In this document: piece after piece, positions 18,940-26,111 of the stretch
Layout of the letters: each line of letters starts with the position of its first letter
Position numbering within the stretch: position 1 is the stretch's first letter
Source of the DNA: an uncultured Prevotellaceae bacterium
GTDB taxonomy: Bacteria > Bacteroidota > Bacteroidia > Bacteroidales > Bacteroidaceae
DNA length: 63,836 nucleotides
Direction of reading: 5' to 3'
Assembly (NCBI GenBank): GCA_900314715.1
Contig: OMWI01000016.1
Location: 1-63,836, forward strand
Made by a program: the position numbers and the translations under genes
The notes under the pieces: model-generated
What the model saw: the letters and a program-made list of their open reading frames with translations, nothing else
The model's database searches: none
What the model was told of the DNA's origin: nothing

Positions 18940-20279
18940 TTGGTGTTATGAATAATCACTTTGATTCTACTGATTCGTCTTTCTTCTATCCCGAACACCT
19001 CAAAAGTATAGTTTTTATAGTCAATCTTTTCATGCATACTGGGGAAGTCACCTTTCAATTCAAGCAAAAGTCCTGCCAGTGAATCTGCGTCACCTTCCAC
19101 TTCTGAGAATTCATCATCATCGATTTGCAGAATCTTGCAGAAATCACTCAATAATGTCTTCCCTTCAAAAATATAGGTGTTATAGTTCAATTTGGAATAT
19201 GTTTTCTCCTCCTCGTCAAATTCGTCATTGATTTCACCGACTATTTCTTCCAAAATATCTTCCAACGTAATCAAGCCACTCGTACCTCCGAATTCATCAA
19301 CAACGATTGCTATGTGTACCTTGTTTTCCTGGAATTCGCGCAACAAATCATCTATTTTCTTTGTTTCTGGAACAAAATATGGTGGACGAATCAAACTCTG
19401 CCACCTAAACGAAGCCGACTTGTTCAAGTGAGGTAGCAAATCCTTGATATACAATATTCCACGAATATGGTCAACATTATCTTGATAGACGGGAATACGA
19501 CTGTAATTGTTCTCCACGATGCACTTCAAGACATCCGTAAACGAACTGCGAATATCCAAGTCCACTATATCTTGCCTACTGGTCATTACTTCCTTGGCTG
19601 TTTCATCACCAAAGCGGATAATACCTTGCAAGATACTCTGCTCATCCTTGATTTCGTCCTTGTCAGTCAGTTCCAATGCCTGTTCCAAATCATCAACACT
19701 CAAGTGGTGGTTTTCTTTCTGAACCACCTTTTCTGCTAAGAATTCGCTTCGCAATAGTAAGTTTTCCAAAGGCCAAAACAACTTACGCGCAAACAAAATA
19801 CCTCCCACTGCTCTCCTACAAAACTTCAACGGATTCTGTCTACAATATACCTTGGGGATAATTTCACCATATAGCAAAAGCAAGAATGTAAGCAACACCG
19901 TAATGCAAAGGAATTCAAGCCAATATGCCATCGGACCGAAATGCAGAATCACTCCAAACACGTAGTTACACAACATGATGATAGTGACATTGATGAAATT
20001 ATTGGTTATCAAGATAGTTGCCAACGTGCGCTCACTATCGTCGCGAAGCATCTGAATATTACGGTCTACATCACTCTTTTCTGAATCCAGTTCAGCCAAA
20101 TCATTGGGAGAAAGACTGAAAAAAGCGATTTCAGAACCGCTCGCGAACCCCGACAACACCAACAAGAAACAAGCCAAGATAGCGGCAAAGTACACCCCCA
20201 TTGTTGGTGCTTGTACGTAAACGTCAGAGAAAGCTCCAGCAATGCTTGAAAAATCCCAAATAGATGCTGCGATATTCAT
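18936..20279 (-). CDS. gldE: GldE-like CNNM/CBS/CorC transmembrane protein
   Basis: 447 residues. DUF21/CNNM membrane domain with four helices (about 30-190, including [10 protein letters not shown] and [11 protein letters not shown]), paired CBS domains (about 215-335, [48 protein letters not shown]) and a C-terminal CorC_HlyC domain (about 355-440). Related proteins handle divalent cations; in gliding Bacteroidetes the orthologue GldE supports gliding/T9SS function. Placement directly after ssb (2-bp gap) is the conserved Bacteroidetes arrangement. The usual downstream neighbour gldD is absent here. Confidence 0.85.
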   Translation of the reverse strand: MNIAASIWDFSSIAGAFSDVYVQAPTMGVYFAAILACFLLVLSGFASGSEIAFFSLSPNDLAELDSEKSDVDRNIQMLRDDSERTLATILITNNFINVTIIMLCNYVFGVILHFGPMAYWLEFLCITVLLTFLLLLYGEIIPKVYCRQNPLKFCRRAVGGILFARKLFWPLENLLLRSEFLAEKVVQKENHHLSVDDLEQALELTDKDEIKDEQSILQGIIRFGDETAKEVMTSRQDIVDLDIRSSFTDVLKCIVENNYSRIPVYQDNVDHIRGILYIKDLLPHLNKSASFRWQSLIRPPYFVPETKKIDDLLREFQENKVHIAIVVDEFGGTSGLITLEDILEEIVGEINDEFDEEEKTYSKLNYNTYIFEGKTLLSDFCKILQIDDDEFSEVEGDADSLAGLLLELKGDFPSMHEKIDYKNYTFEVFGIEERRISRIKVIIHNTK

Positions 20280-20281
20280 GG

Positions 20282-20704
20282 TTAAAACGGCAATTTATCT
20301 TGATCGGTCGTTCCCGATGCAGACTGAATCGTACCCAATGGCTCCGATGCTATATTCCCAGGGTTAGTGGTTGATGGTTTTGGTGTAAGCATTTCCATGT
20401 TTTCTACGTCTATTTCCGTGTAATAATGCTTTTGGCCTTTCTTGTCATCGTAAGAGCGATACCTAATTCTACCTTCCACGTAGAGTTTGTCGCCCTTGTG
20501 AACATATCGTTCCACATGTTTAGCCAATTTCTTGTTAAACAACAAGTTGTGCCAATCGGTTCTGTCGGGCACCTGCGTACCGTTTGGAAGCGTATATCCC
20601 CTCTCGGTAGTAGCGAGCCTTAAACGTGCGTACGCTTGGTCAGCATCAAAGTACCTAACCTCTGGCTCTTGTCCCACATTACCAATTAGCATTACCTTGT
20701 TCAT
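20282..20704 (-). CDS. ssb: Single-stranded DNA-binding protein
   Basis: 140 residues: an OB-fold of about 105 residues starting MNKVMLIGNVGQEPEVR, with WHNLLFNKKLAKHVERYVHKGD and YVEGRIRYRSY; then a short Ser/Thr/Pro linker and the protein-interaction tip DQDKLPF. Binds exposed single strands and recruits repair/replication partners. Short for the family but complete. Transcribed with gldE. Confidence 0.95.
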   Translation of the reverse strand: MNKVMLIGNVGQEPEVRYFDADQAYARLRLATTERGYTLPNGTQVPDRTDWHNLLFNKKLAKHVERYVHKGDKLYVEGRIRYRSYDDKKGQKHYYTEIDVENMEMLTPKPSTTNPGNIASEPLGTIQSASGTTDQDKLPF

Positions 20705-20739
20705 ATATCAGACGTATAAACGTTTGCGTTATGTCTACG

Positions 20740-21294
20740 TTATTTCCACATTCCAAGGTACTTGAAATGGAAGTTTTTTCCCTTTGCAGAAGGGAATTGC
20801 GAGCGATGGTCTACCCTACCGCGCAAATGCTCCACGATACGATTGTAGCAATCTAAGCCCGAATTAGCCTTGCATTGCACAACAAAGTGCGTATCACGAT
20901 ATTCATGCTTGCCCGTAGCGGGAATCATGACCACACGCTTGAAGTCCAATTCACCCTCATACCATCCAGGGCGGAACTCTGACAAACGTGTTGTCACATT
21001 TGCCGTCAAGTCACGGCGTTCGTTAGTAAATCCATCTTGTACGGGTGCATGTACTGCCTTTTTCTGCTTAAAGTCTATCATTGATTCTGCGGTAGTTTTT
21101 ATCACGATGAAATATACGCGTTGGCGAATCTTGTAGCGTTTTGGATAAGCCACATCACTTGCCACGTAATCACGTATATCATTTTCCAAGTCTTGATTTA
21201 ATCCTATCTCAGGTATACTACGCAAGAAATCCAATGCCTCATCAACACTCTTGACAAGTATTTCCTTGTTAAAATATCGAAGATATAAATTCAT
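20740..21294 (-). CDS. Conserved hypothetical protein
   Basis: 184 residues with no recognised motif. It begins MNLYLRYFNKEILVKSVDEAL and ends HFKYLGMWK, with a mid-section rich in charged and aromatic residues (RPGWYEGELDFKRVVMIPATG). No signal peptide or membrane segment. Even codon use and position 35 bp before ssb argue that it is a real gene, probably the first of an unknown-ssb-gldE transcript. In many Bacteroidetes mutY holds this place, but this protein does not look like MutY. Confidence 0.7.
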   Translation of the reverse strand: MNLYLRYFNKEILVKSVDEALDFLRSIPEIGLNQDLENDIRDYVASDVAYPKRYKIRQRVYFIVIKTTAESMIDFKQKKAVHAPVQDGFTNERRDLTANVTTRLSEFRPGWYEGELDFKRVVMIPATGKHEYRDTHFVVQCKANSGLDCYNRIVEHLRGRVDHRSQFPSAKGKNFHFKYLGMWK

Positions 21295-21326
21295 GGAATG
21301 GGTTGTTTTTCAGACAAAAAAATAAG

Positions 21327-21399
21327 AGCGGAAAACGGGACTCGGACCCGCGACCCCAACCTTGGCAAGGTTGTGCTCTACCAACTGAGCTATTTCCGC
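21327..21399 (-). tRNA. tRNA-Gly (GCC)
   Basis: 73 nt, full cloverleaf: acceptor GCGGAAA/TTTCCGC, D-arm GCTC..GAGC, anticodon stem CAACC/GGTTG with loop TTGCCAA, T-arm GCGGG/CCCGT. CCA is not encoded. Identical to the copy at 21631-21703. Confidence 0.97.
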
Positions 21400-21414
21400 A
21401 ATCAACAAAAAATG

Positions 21415-21498
21415 TGAAGAGGAGGAGACTCGAACTCCCACGTCACAATTGACACTACCCCCTCAAAGTAGCGCGTCTACCAATTCCGCCACCTCTCC
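21415..21498 (-). tRNA. tRNA-Leu (GAG)
   Basis: 84 nt with the long variable arm of class II tRNAs. Acceptor GGAGAGG pairs with CCTCTTC, and the anticodon loop is TTGAGGG. CCA is not encoded. Confidence 0.95.
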
Positions 21499-21524
21499 AA
21501 CTAAAAATGATTCCGAATAAACTG

Positions 21525-21606
21525 TGCCCAGAACAGGACTCGAACCTGCACACCTCTCGGCACACGCACCTGAAACGTGCGCGTCTACCAATTCCGCCAC
21601 CTGGGC
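21525..21606 (-). tRNA. tRNA-Leu (CAG)
   Basis: 82 nt, class II. Acceptor GCCCAGG/TCTGGGC, anticodon stem CACGT/GCGTG with loop TTCAGGT. The D-arm is the same as in the neighbouring Leu gene. Confidence 0.95.
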
Positions 21607-21630
21607 TTGGCATTTTATTCAGAATGAATG

Positions 21631-21703
21631 AGCGGAAAACGGGACTCGGACCCGCGACCCCAACCTTGGCAAGGTTGTGCTCTACCAACTGAGCTATTTC
21701 CGC
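21631..21703 (-). tRNA. tRNA-Gly (GCC), second copy
   Basis: Identical over all 73 nt to the gene at 21327-21399. It is the promoter-proximal gene of the four-tRNA transcript. Confidence 0.97.
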
Positions 21704-21744
21704 AATTTCCTATCTATATAGGTGCATTTCTCTAAACGCGGTTG

Positions 21745-21775
21745 CAAAGGTAACATTTTTTTTTGAGACAACAAA
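21745..21775 (-). promoter_or_regulatory. Promoter of the tRNA cluster
   Basis: Minus-strand TTTG (21772-21775), a 19-bp spacer and TACCTTTG (21745-21752): an exact match to the Bacteroidetes promoter, about 42 bp before the first tRNA. Confidence 0.8.
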
Positions 21776-21861
21776 TTTTTTTCGTAGTTTTTTTCAAGAT
21801 TTTCATCTTACGCTCTTTTTTCTCCAAACACATCAGAGTGCTATAGTATATTGTAGTTACG

Positions 21862-21942
21862 AAAACATATTGTTTTCATGGAATAAACATATCGTTTAGG
21901 CCTTCTAAACATATCGTTTGAGTCGCATAAACATAGTATTTA
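21862..21942. repeat. Array B of 22-bp-period quasi-palindromes (4 units)
   Basis: Units at 21862 (AAAACATATTGTTTT), 21884 (TAAACATATCGTTTA), 21906 (TAAACATATCGTTTG) and 21928 (TAAACATAGTATTTA). Starts are exactly 22 bp apart, and the 7-bp linkers differ. Located 36 bp after the nspC stop and upstream of the tRNA promoter. Confidence 0.85.
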
Positions 21943-21977
21943 TTACTATTAAGATAAGATGCTATTTTGAAATAACG

Positions 21978-23192
21978 CTAATCCATTCTGTCTCGATAAT
22001 CCTCGTAGGTATATTGGCGCAATGTTTCCATCTCGCCGTCTGGATGGACGATAGCGATGGAAGGATGACCGATACCGTTGAACATACAAGTCTTGACCGT
22101 GGTATAATGCAACATATCCTCGAAAATGATGTTCTCTCCCACTTTCAACTCATGGTCAAACCGCCAAAAACCCATAAAGTCTCCAGAAAGACAACTATTT
22201 CCGCCAATGCGGTAGACGTTTTTCATTGAACATTGAACATTGTCTATTGAAGATTGAGATTCCTCGGAATGGTCAACGGTCAACGGTAAATGTTCAATGA
22301 TTTCAGCTCCTCGGATTGCAGGCATATACGGCATTTCCAAACAATCAGGCATGTGACAAGTAAAACTAACGTTGACAATAGCGGTTTGAATGCCCCTATC
22401 TTCCACAACATCTACTACCTGAGCCACCAACGGACCCGTTTGCCAACCAAAAGCACTTCCTGGTTCGAGTATCACGTGCAACCACGGATAGTGCGAACGG
22501 AAATCCTTCATCAATCGTATCAAACGAGGAACGTCATAATCCTTTCTCGTCATCAAATGACCGCCACCAAAGTTAATCCACTTCAATTGTGGGAACCACT
22601 TGGAAAACTTCTCCTCGATATGAACCAACGTTCTCTCAAATACGTCAGACCCACTCTCACAATGACAATGACAATGGAAGCCTTCTATAAAAGGCGGTAA
22701 AGTATCAGCCAACTTATCATGGGTAACGCCAAAGCGAGTGCCTGGCGCACAGGGATTGTACAAATCCGTTCCTACTTCCGAATATTCGGAATTGATGCGT
22801 AGTGCTAAACTAATCTTTGGATTCACTTCTCTTGCAATCTCTTGATAACGTTGGTATTGCGTAAGAGAATTGAACGTGAGATGACTCGACATGCTCGCAA
22901 TCTCCCGAATCTCCCCGTCGGTGTAGGCAGGAGAATACGTATGAGCCATATTGCCAAACTCCTCAAATGCCAAACGAGCCTCATACAACGAACTCGCCGT
23001 TGTTGCCTGAATGTATTCGCGAAAGATGGGAAACGTTTTCCACAATGCGTACGCCTTAAAAGCCAAGATAATCTCTATTCCCGCTTCCGAAGCCACCCTT
23101 TGAATGAGTGAGAGATTGGCCCTGAGTCTTTCTTCCTCTAATATATAATAAGGTGAGGAAATTTCCTTGAAATTATGTAAGTCTACCTTCAT
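21978..23192 (-). CDS. nspC: Carboxynorspermidine/carboxyspermidine decarboxylase
   Basis: PLP enzyme of the alanine racemase-fold decarboxylase family; makes (nor)spermidine from the carboxy precursor. 404 residues. EIILAFKAYALWKTF holds the PLP lysine, HCHCESGSD and NFGGGHLMTRKDYD are family motifs, ILEPGSAFGWQ binds PLP phosphate, and GNSCLSGDFMG carries the catalytic Cys. About 23 residues (roughly 301-323) just before that Cys are a translated simple-repeat insertion and probably form a surface loop; family members are nearer 380 residues. The partner gene for carboxyspermidine dehydrogenase is not in the window. Confidence 0.93.
   Translation of the reverse strand: MKVDLHNFKEISSPYYILEEERLRANLSLIQRVASEAGIEIILAFKAYALWKTFPIFREYIQATTASSLYEARLAFEEFGNMAHTYSPAYTDGEIREIASMSSHLTFNSLTQYQRYQEIAREVNPKISLALRINSEYSEVGTDLYNPCAPGTRFGVTHDKLADTLPPFIEGFHCHCHCESGSDVFERTLVHIEEKFSKWFPQLKWINFGGGHLMTRKDYDVPRLIRLMKDFRSHYPWLHVILEPGSAFGWQTGPLVAQVVDVVEDRGIQTAIVNVSFTCHMPDCLEMPYMPAIRGAEIIEHLPLTVDHSEESQSSIDNVQCSMKNVYRIGGNSCLSGDFMGFWRFDHELKVGENIIFEDMLHYTTVKTCMFNGIGHPSIAIVHPDGEMETLRQYTYEDYRDRMD
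22223..22299. repeat. Short tandem repeats inside nspC
   Basis: Imperfect repeats CATTGAACATTGAACATTG and GGTCAACGGTCAACGGT lie in frame within nspC. They resemble spacer sequence common between Prevotella genes rather than coding sequence. The reading frame stays open. Confidence 0.7.
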
Positions 23193-23277
23193 TTGACAAT
23201 TGTTTCTGCAAATTTAAGAAAAAAACGCGAAAATGCGCATTGAATGTATAATAGTTTAGAATTTTATGATACGTAAA

Positions 23278-23308
23278 TTGGTATTTTAATAGAAAATGAT
23301 TACTTTTG
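23278..23308 (+). promoter_or_regulatory. Promoter of the thiE-like gene
   Basis: TTG (23278-23280), 20-bp spacer and TACTTTTG (23301-23308), 17 bp before the start codon. The short leader excludes a TPP riboswitch. Confidence 0.65.
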
Positions 23309-23325
23309 CAAAGAAATTATAGCAG

Positions 23326-23937
23326 ATGAAACTCGTAATACTCACTAAATCCACGTTCTTCGTGGAAGAAGACAAGATTCTATCCTCACTCTTTGATGAG
23401 GGAATGGAGAATTTGCACTTGTTCAAGCCAGGTTCTTCTCCCATGTATAGCGAGCGTCTTCTCACATTACTTCCCGAAGAATTCCACAAGAAGATTACCG
23501 TACACGGGCATTTCTACCTCAAGGGCGAATTTAATCTCGCTGGTATTCACATCGACAATCCTTCATGCGACGAGGTTCCCGCTGGATACAAGGGACAAAT
23601 CAGTCGTACATGCGACAATATCGAAACCCTCAAGGATCTGAAACGCAATTCGCAATACGTATTCTTGAAGAACATCTTCGATTGCATTGAGTTCAAGGAA
23701 GAGAAGTCAACGTTCACGATGGCAGAGTTGGAAGAGGCTTCCGCACAGGGATTAATCGACAAGAAAGTATATGCATTGGGTGGCATGAGTTTAGAAAACG
23801 TGAAAGTCGCCAAGGAATTAGGGTTCGGAGGCGTAGTTATCTGCGGCGATTTATGGAATCGTTTCAACATCCATAACGAGCTCGACTACAAGAAGCTGAT
23901 AGCGCATTTCGACAAGTTGCGCAAGGCAATAGGCTGA
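23326..23937 (+). CDS. ThiE/TenI-like protein (thiamine phosphate synthase family, divergent)
   Basis: 203 residues with the TIM-barrel layout of the thiamine phosphate synthase/TenI family: MKLVILTKSTFF at the N-terminus, ITVHGHFYL, GIHID in place of the DGVHLGQxD catalytic segment, and VYALGGMSLENVKVAKELGFGG followed by VVICGDLWNRF for phosphate binding. Because the pyrophosphate-handling motif is poorly kept, true thiamine phosphate synthase activity is doubtful; an unknown TenI-type role is possible. It may be cotranscribed with prs, which starts 28 bp later. Confidence 0.7.
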   Translation: MKLVILTKSTFFVEEDKILSSLFDEGMENLHLFKPGSSPMYSERLLTLLPEEFHKKITVHGHFYLKGEFNLAGIHIDNPSCDEVPAGYKGQISRTCDNIETLKDLKRNSQYVFLKNIFDCIEFKEEKSTFTMAELEEASAQGLIDKKVYALGGMSLENVKVAKELGFGGVVICGDLWNRFNIHNELDYKKLIAHFDKLRKAIG

Positions 23938-23965
23938 TAAACAAATAACATCAATATAAGAAACA

Positions 23966-24904
23966 ATGTTAGAAAACAATTCTTTTCTTGTGTTCTCTGG
24001 AACAAAGACAAAGTATTTAGCCGAGAAGATTTGCTCCAGTTTGGGCTGTCCACTCGGTAAATTGGTGATTACGAGATTCTCTGACGGAGAATTTGCCGTT
24101 TCCTACGAAGAATCCATTCGTGGACGCGACGTGTTCCTCGTTCAGAGTACCTTCCCCAACTCTGACAATTTGATGGAGTTGCTTCTGATGATCGACGCAG
24201 CTAAGAGAGCTTCCGCCCGTAACATCATTGCCGTCATTCCCTATTTCGGTTGGGCAAGACAAGACCGAAAGGACAAGCCAAGAGTAAGCATCGGAGCCAA
24301 ATTGGTAGCCGACTTGCTGAGCGTGGCAGGAATCGACAGGGTTATCACGATGGACTTGCACGCCGACCAGATTCAAGGATTCTTTGATGTACCAGTAGAC
24401 CATCTCTACGCATCAGGCGTTATCCTACCCTATTTGCAAGAGTTGAACCTTGAAGACATGGTGATTGCCTCTCCTGACGTGGGTGGTAGCAAGCGCGCCA
24501 ACGCATACGCCAAGTACTTGCATTGTCCGCTCGTGTTGTGCAACAAGACTCGCGCTCGTGCCAACGTAGTGGAAAGCATGCAAATCATTGGTGACGTAGA
24601 GGGAAAGAATGTCATCATCATCGACGACATGGTAGACACGGCAGGTACCATTACCAAGGCTGCCGACATCATGAAAGCCGCTGGTGCAAAGAGTATTCGT
24701 GCCTGTGCTTCGCATTGCGTGATGAGTGACCCCGCATCAGAGAGAGTACAAGAATCGGCATTGGAGGAAATCGTATTTACTGATTCCATCCCCTACTCGA
24801 TGAAATGCTCTAAGGTGAGATTCCTCTCTGTGGCAGACATGTTTGCTGAGACTATCCGTAGGGTGGTTTGCAACGAGAGCATCAGCTCGCAATACTTGGT
24901 ATAA
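23966..24904 (+). CDS. prs: Ribose-phosphate pyrophosphokinase
   Basis: Makes PRPP from ribose 5-phosphate and ATP. 312 residues, normal length. RFSDGEFAVSYEESIRGRDVF, PYFGWARQDRKDKPRVSIGAKLVA (ATP/flexible loop), DLHADQIQGFF, and the PRPP loop NVIIIDDMVDTAGT are all present. Class I enzyme by these motifs. Flanked by the thiE-like gene and a TlpA-type lipoprotein on the same strand. Confidence 0.97.
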   Translation: MLENNSFLVFSGTKTKYLAEKICSSLGCPLGKLVITRFSDGEFAVSYEESIRGRDVFLVQSTFPNSDNLMELLLMIDAAKRASARNIIAVIPYFGWARQDRKDKPRVSIGAKLVADLLSVAGIDRVITMDLHADQIQGFFDVPVDHLYASGVILPYLQELNLEDMVIASPDVGGSKRANAYAKYLHCPLVLCNKTRARANVVESMQIIGDVEGKNVIIIDDMVDTAGTITKAADIMKAAGAKSIRACASHCVMSDPASERVQESALEEIVFTDSIPYSMKCSKVRFLSVADMFAETIRRVVCNESISSQYLV

Positions 24905-24918
24905 CACACACCTATCCC

Positions 24919-26010
24919 ATGAGAAACATTCACTTGATAGCGGGATGGATATTGGCAGCTACTATGCTCGTAGCTTGTCATTCCAATTCCTTCAAGATAA
25001 ACGGAACGATAGACGGAGCCAAGGATGGCGACACCTTGTATATATCTTACGATATGGCACAAGGTACGCCAGCCGACTCTTTCTTCGTGAAGGATGGACA
25101 ATTCTCATACGAGGGAAAGACGGACACTACCCGTCTCAGCATGATTTATAGTAAGAAACAAGTAGACATCAACTCGGCATTCTTCCTTGAACCAGGCGAG
25201 ATAAACATCCATCTTTCCAACTTACCAGAAAAGCAAAAGGTTTCTGGAACGACGGTCAACGACCAATGGCAGTTGTTGGTTGACTCCATCAACCTATTCA
25301 GCAAGAGTCTCAATGATTTGTCTGCACAACTCTTTAGTCAGGCATTTACCGAAGAGGCACAAGCCAAATTGCAAGAAGAGGTGATTAAGACCCAAGCACG
25401 AATGAGTCAATGCATCATGAGTTTTGCGGAAAGGAACATCTCAAATGAATTAGGCTACTTCCTCGTCAACCTATATGATGAAGAATACATTTCAGACGGT
25501 AATCGCCTGAAGTTGATTGAGAAGATGCCTGTGAAGATGAGCCAACGTCCGAAGATTCAAGAGATGAAGAAGGTACTTACGTCGAGAACCAACATGCAAC
25601 TCTCAGACTTCTCCATGCGCGACGTAGATGGCAATATGCTTTCCGTATTGAAGGAGGTGAAGAAAAACAAGATTACCGTTATCGACTTCTGGGCAAGTTG
25701 GTGTGGTCCTTGCATTCACGAAATGCCTGAAGTCATCAAAATGTACAATCAATATAAGTCGCAGGGATTGGGTATCATCGGCGTATCGCTCGACTCCAAC
25801 GAGAAAGCATGGAAAAACGCGATAACATCTTTAAGTCTACCGTGGACTCATATATCTGAATTAAACGGATGGAATAATTCCATGGTAAGTGCATACGGTA
25901 TTAGGTCAATTCCCTTTACGATGATTGTCGACAATGAAGGAAAGATCTTGCAAAAAGGACTTAGAGGTCAGCAATTGGCTCATGCTGTTGGGCAACTCCT
26001 TAGTAAATGA
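24919..26010 (+). CDS. TlpA-like thiol-disulfide lipoprotein with DUF4369
   Basis: 363 residues starting MRNIHLIAGWILAA, with lipobox LVAC (Cys near residue 19); an upstream in-frame start would bury this signal. DUF4369 beta domain (about 24-115), a helical linker, then a thioredoxin/AhpC-TSA domain (about 228-363) with active site WCGPC. The cysteine pair and membrane anchoring point to periplasmic thiol-disulfide exchange; the partner is unknown. The stop is 15 bp after the prs stop-to-start junction on the same strand, and a terminator follows. Confidence 0.88.
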   Translation: MRNIHLIAGWILAATMLVACHSNSFKINGTIDGAKDGDTLYISYDMAQGTPADSFFVKDGQFSYEGKTDTTRLSMIYSKKQVDINSAFFLEPGEINIHLSNLPEKQKVSGTTVNDQWQLLVDSINLFSKSLNDLSAQLFSQAFTEEAQAKLQEEVIKTQARMSQCIMSFAERNISNELGYFLVNLYDEEYISDGNRLKLIEKMPVKMSQRPKIQEMKKVLTSRTNMQLSDFSMRDVDGNMLSVLKEVKKNKITVIDFWASWCGPCIHEMPEVIKMYNQYKSQGLGIIGVSLDSNEKAWKNAITSLSLPWTHISELNGWNNSMVSAYGIRSIPFTMIVDNEGKILQKGLRGQQLAHAVGQLLSK

Positions 26011-26024
26011 TGCATATATATAAT

Positions 26025-26057
26025 AAGGTATTGAGGCGATGCTTCAATACCTTTCAC
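26025..26057 (+). terminator. Terminator after the TlpA-like gene
   Basis: 10-bp stem AAGGTATTGA / TCAATACCTT (26025-26034, 26044-26053) followed by a weak T-run. It separates this operon from the pectate lyase. Confidence 0.65.
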
Positions 26058-26111
26058 TTTTCGATTCAACAACAAACTATTTATAATAAAACGATTAAAA
26101 TAAATACTATT

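Noticed and set aside
23309-23325. TPP riboswitch before the thiE-like gene
   Set aside because: Only 17 bp lie between the -7 box and the start codon, far too short.
26007-26111. Upstream start for the first pectate lyase, overlapping the TlpA gene
   Set aside because: It adds 35 residues before a good signal peptide and spans a terminator hairpin. The ATG at 26112 is better.
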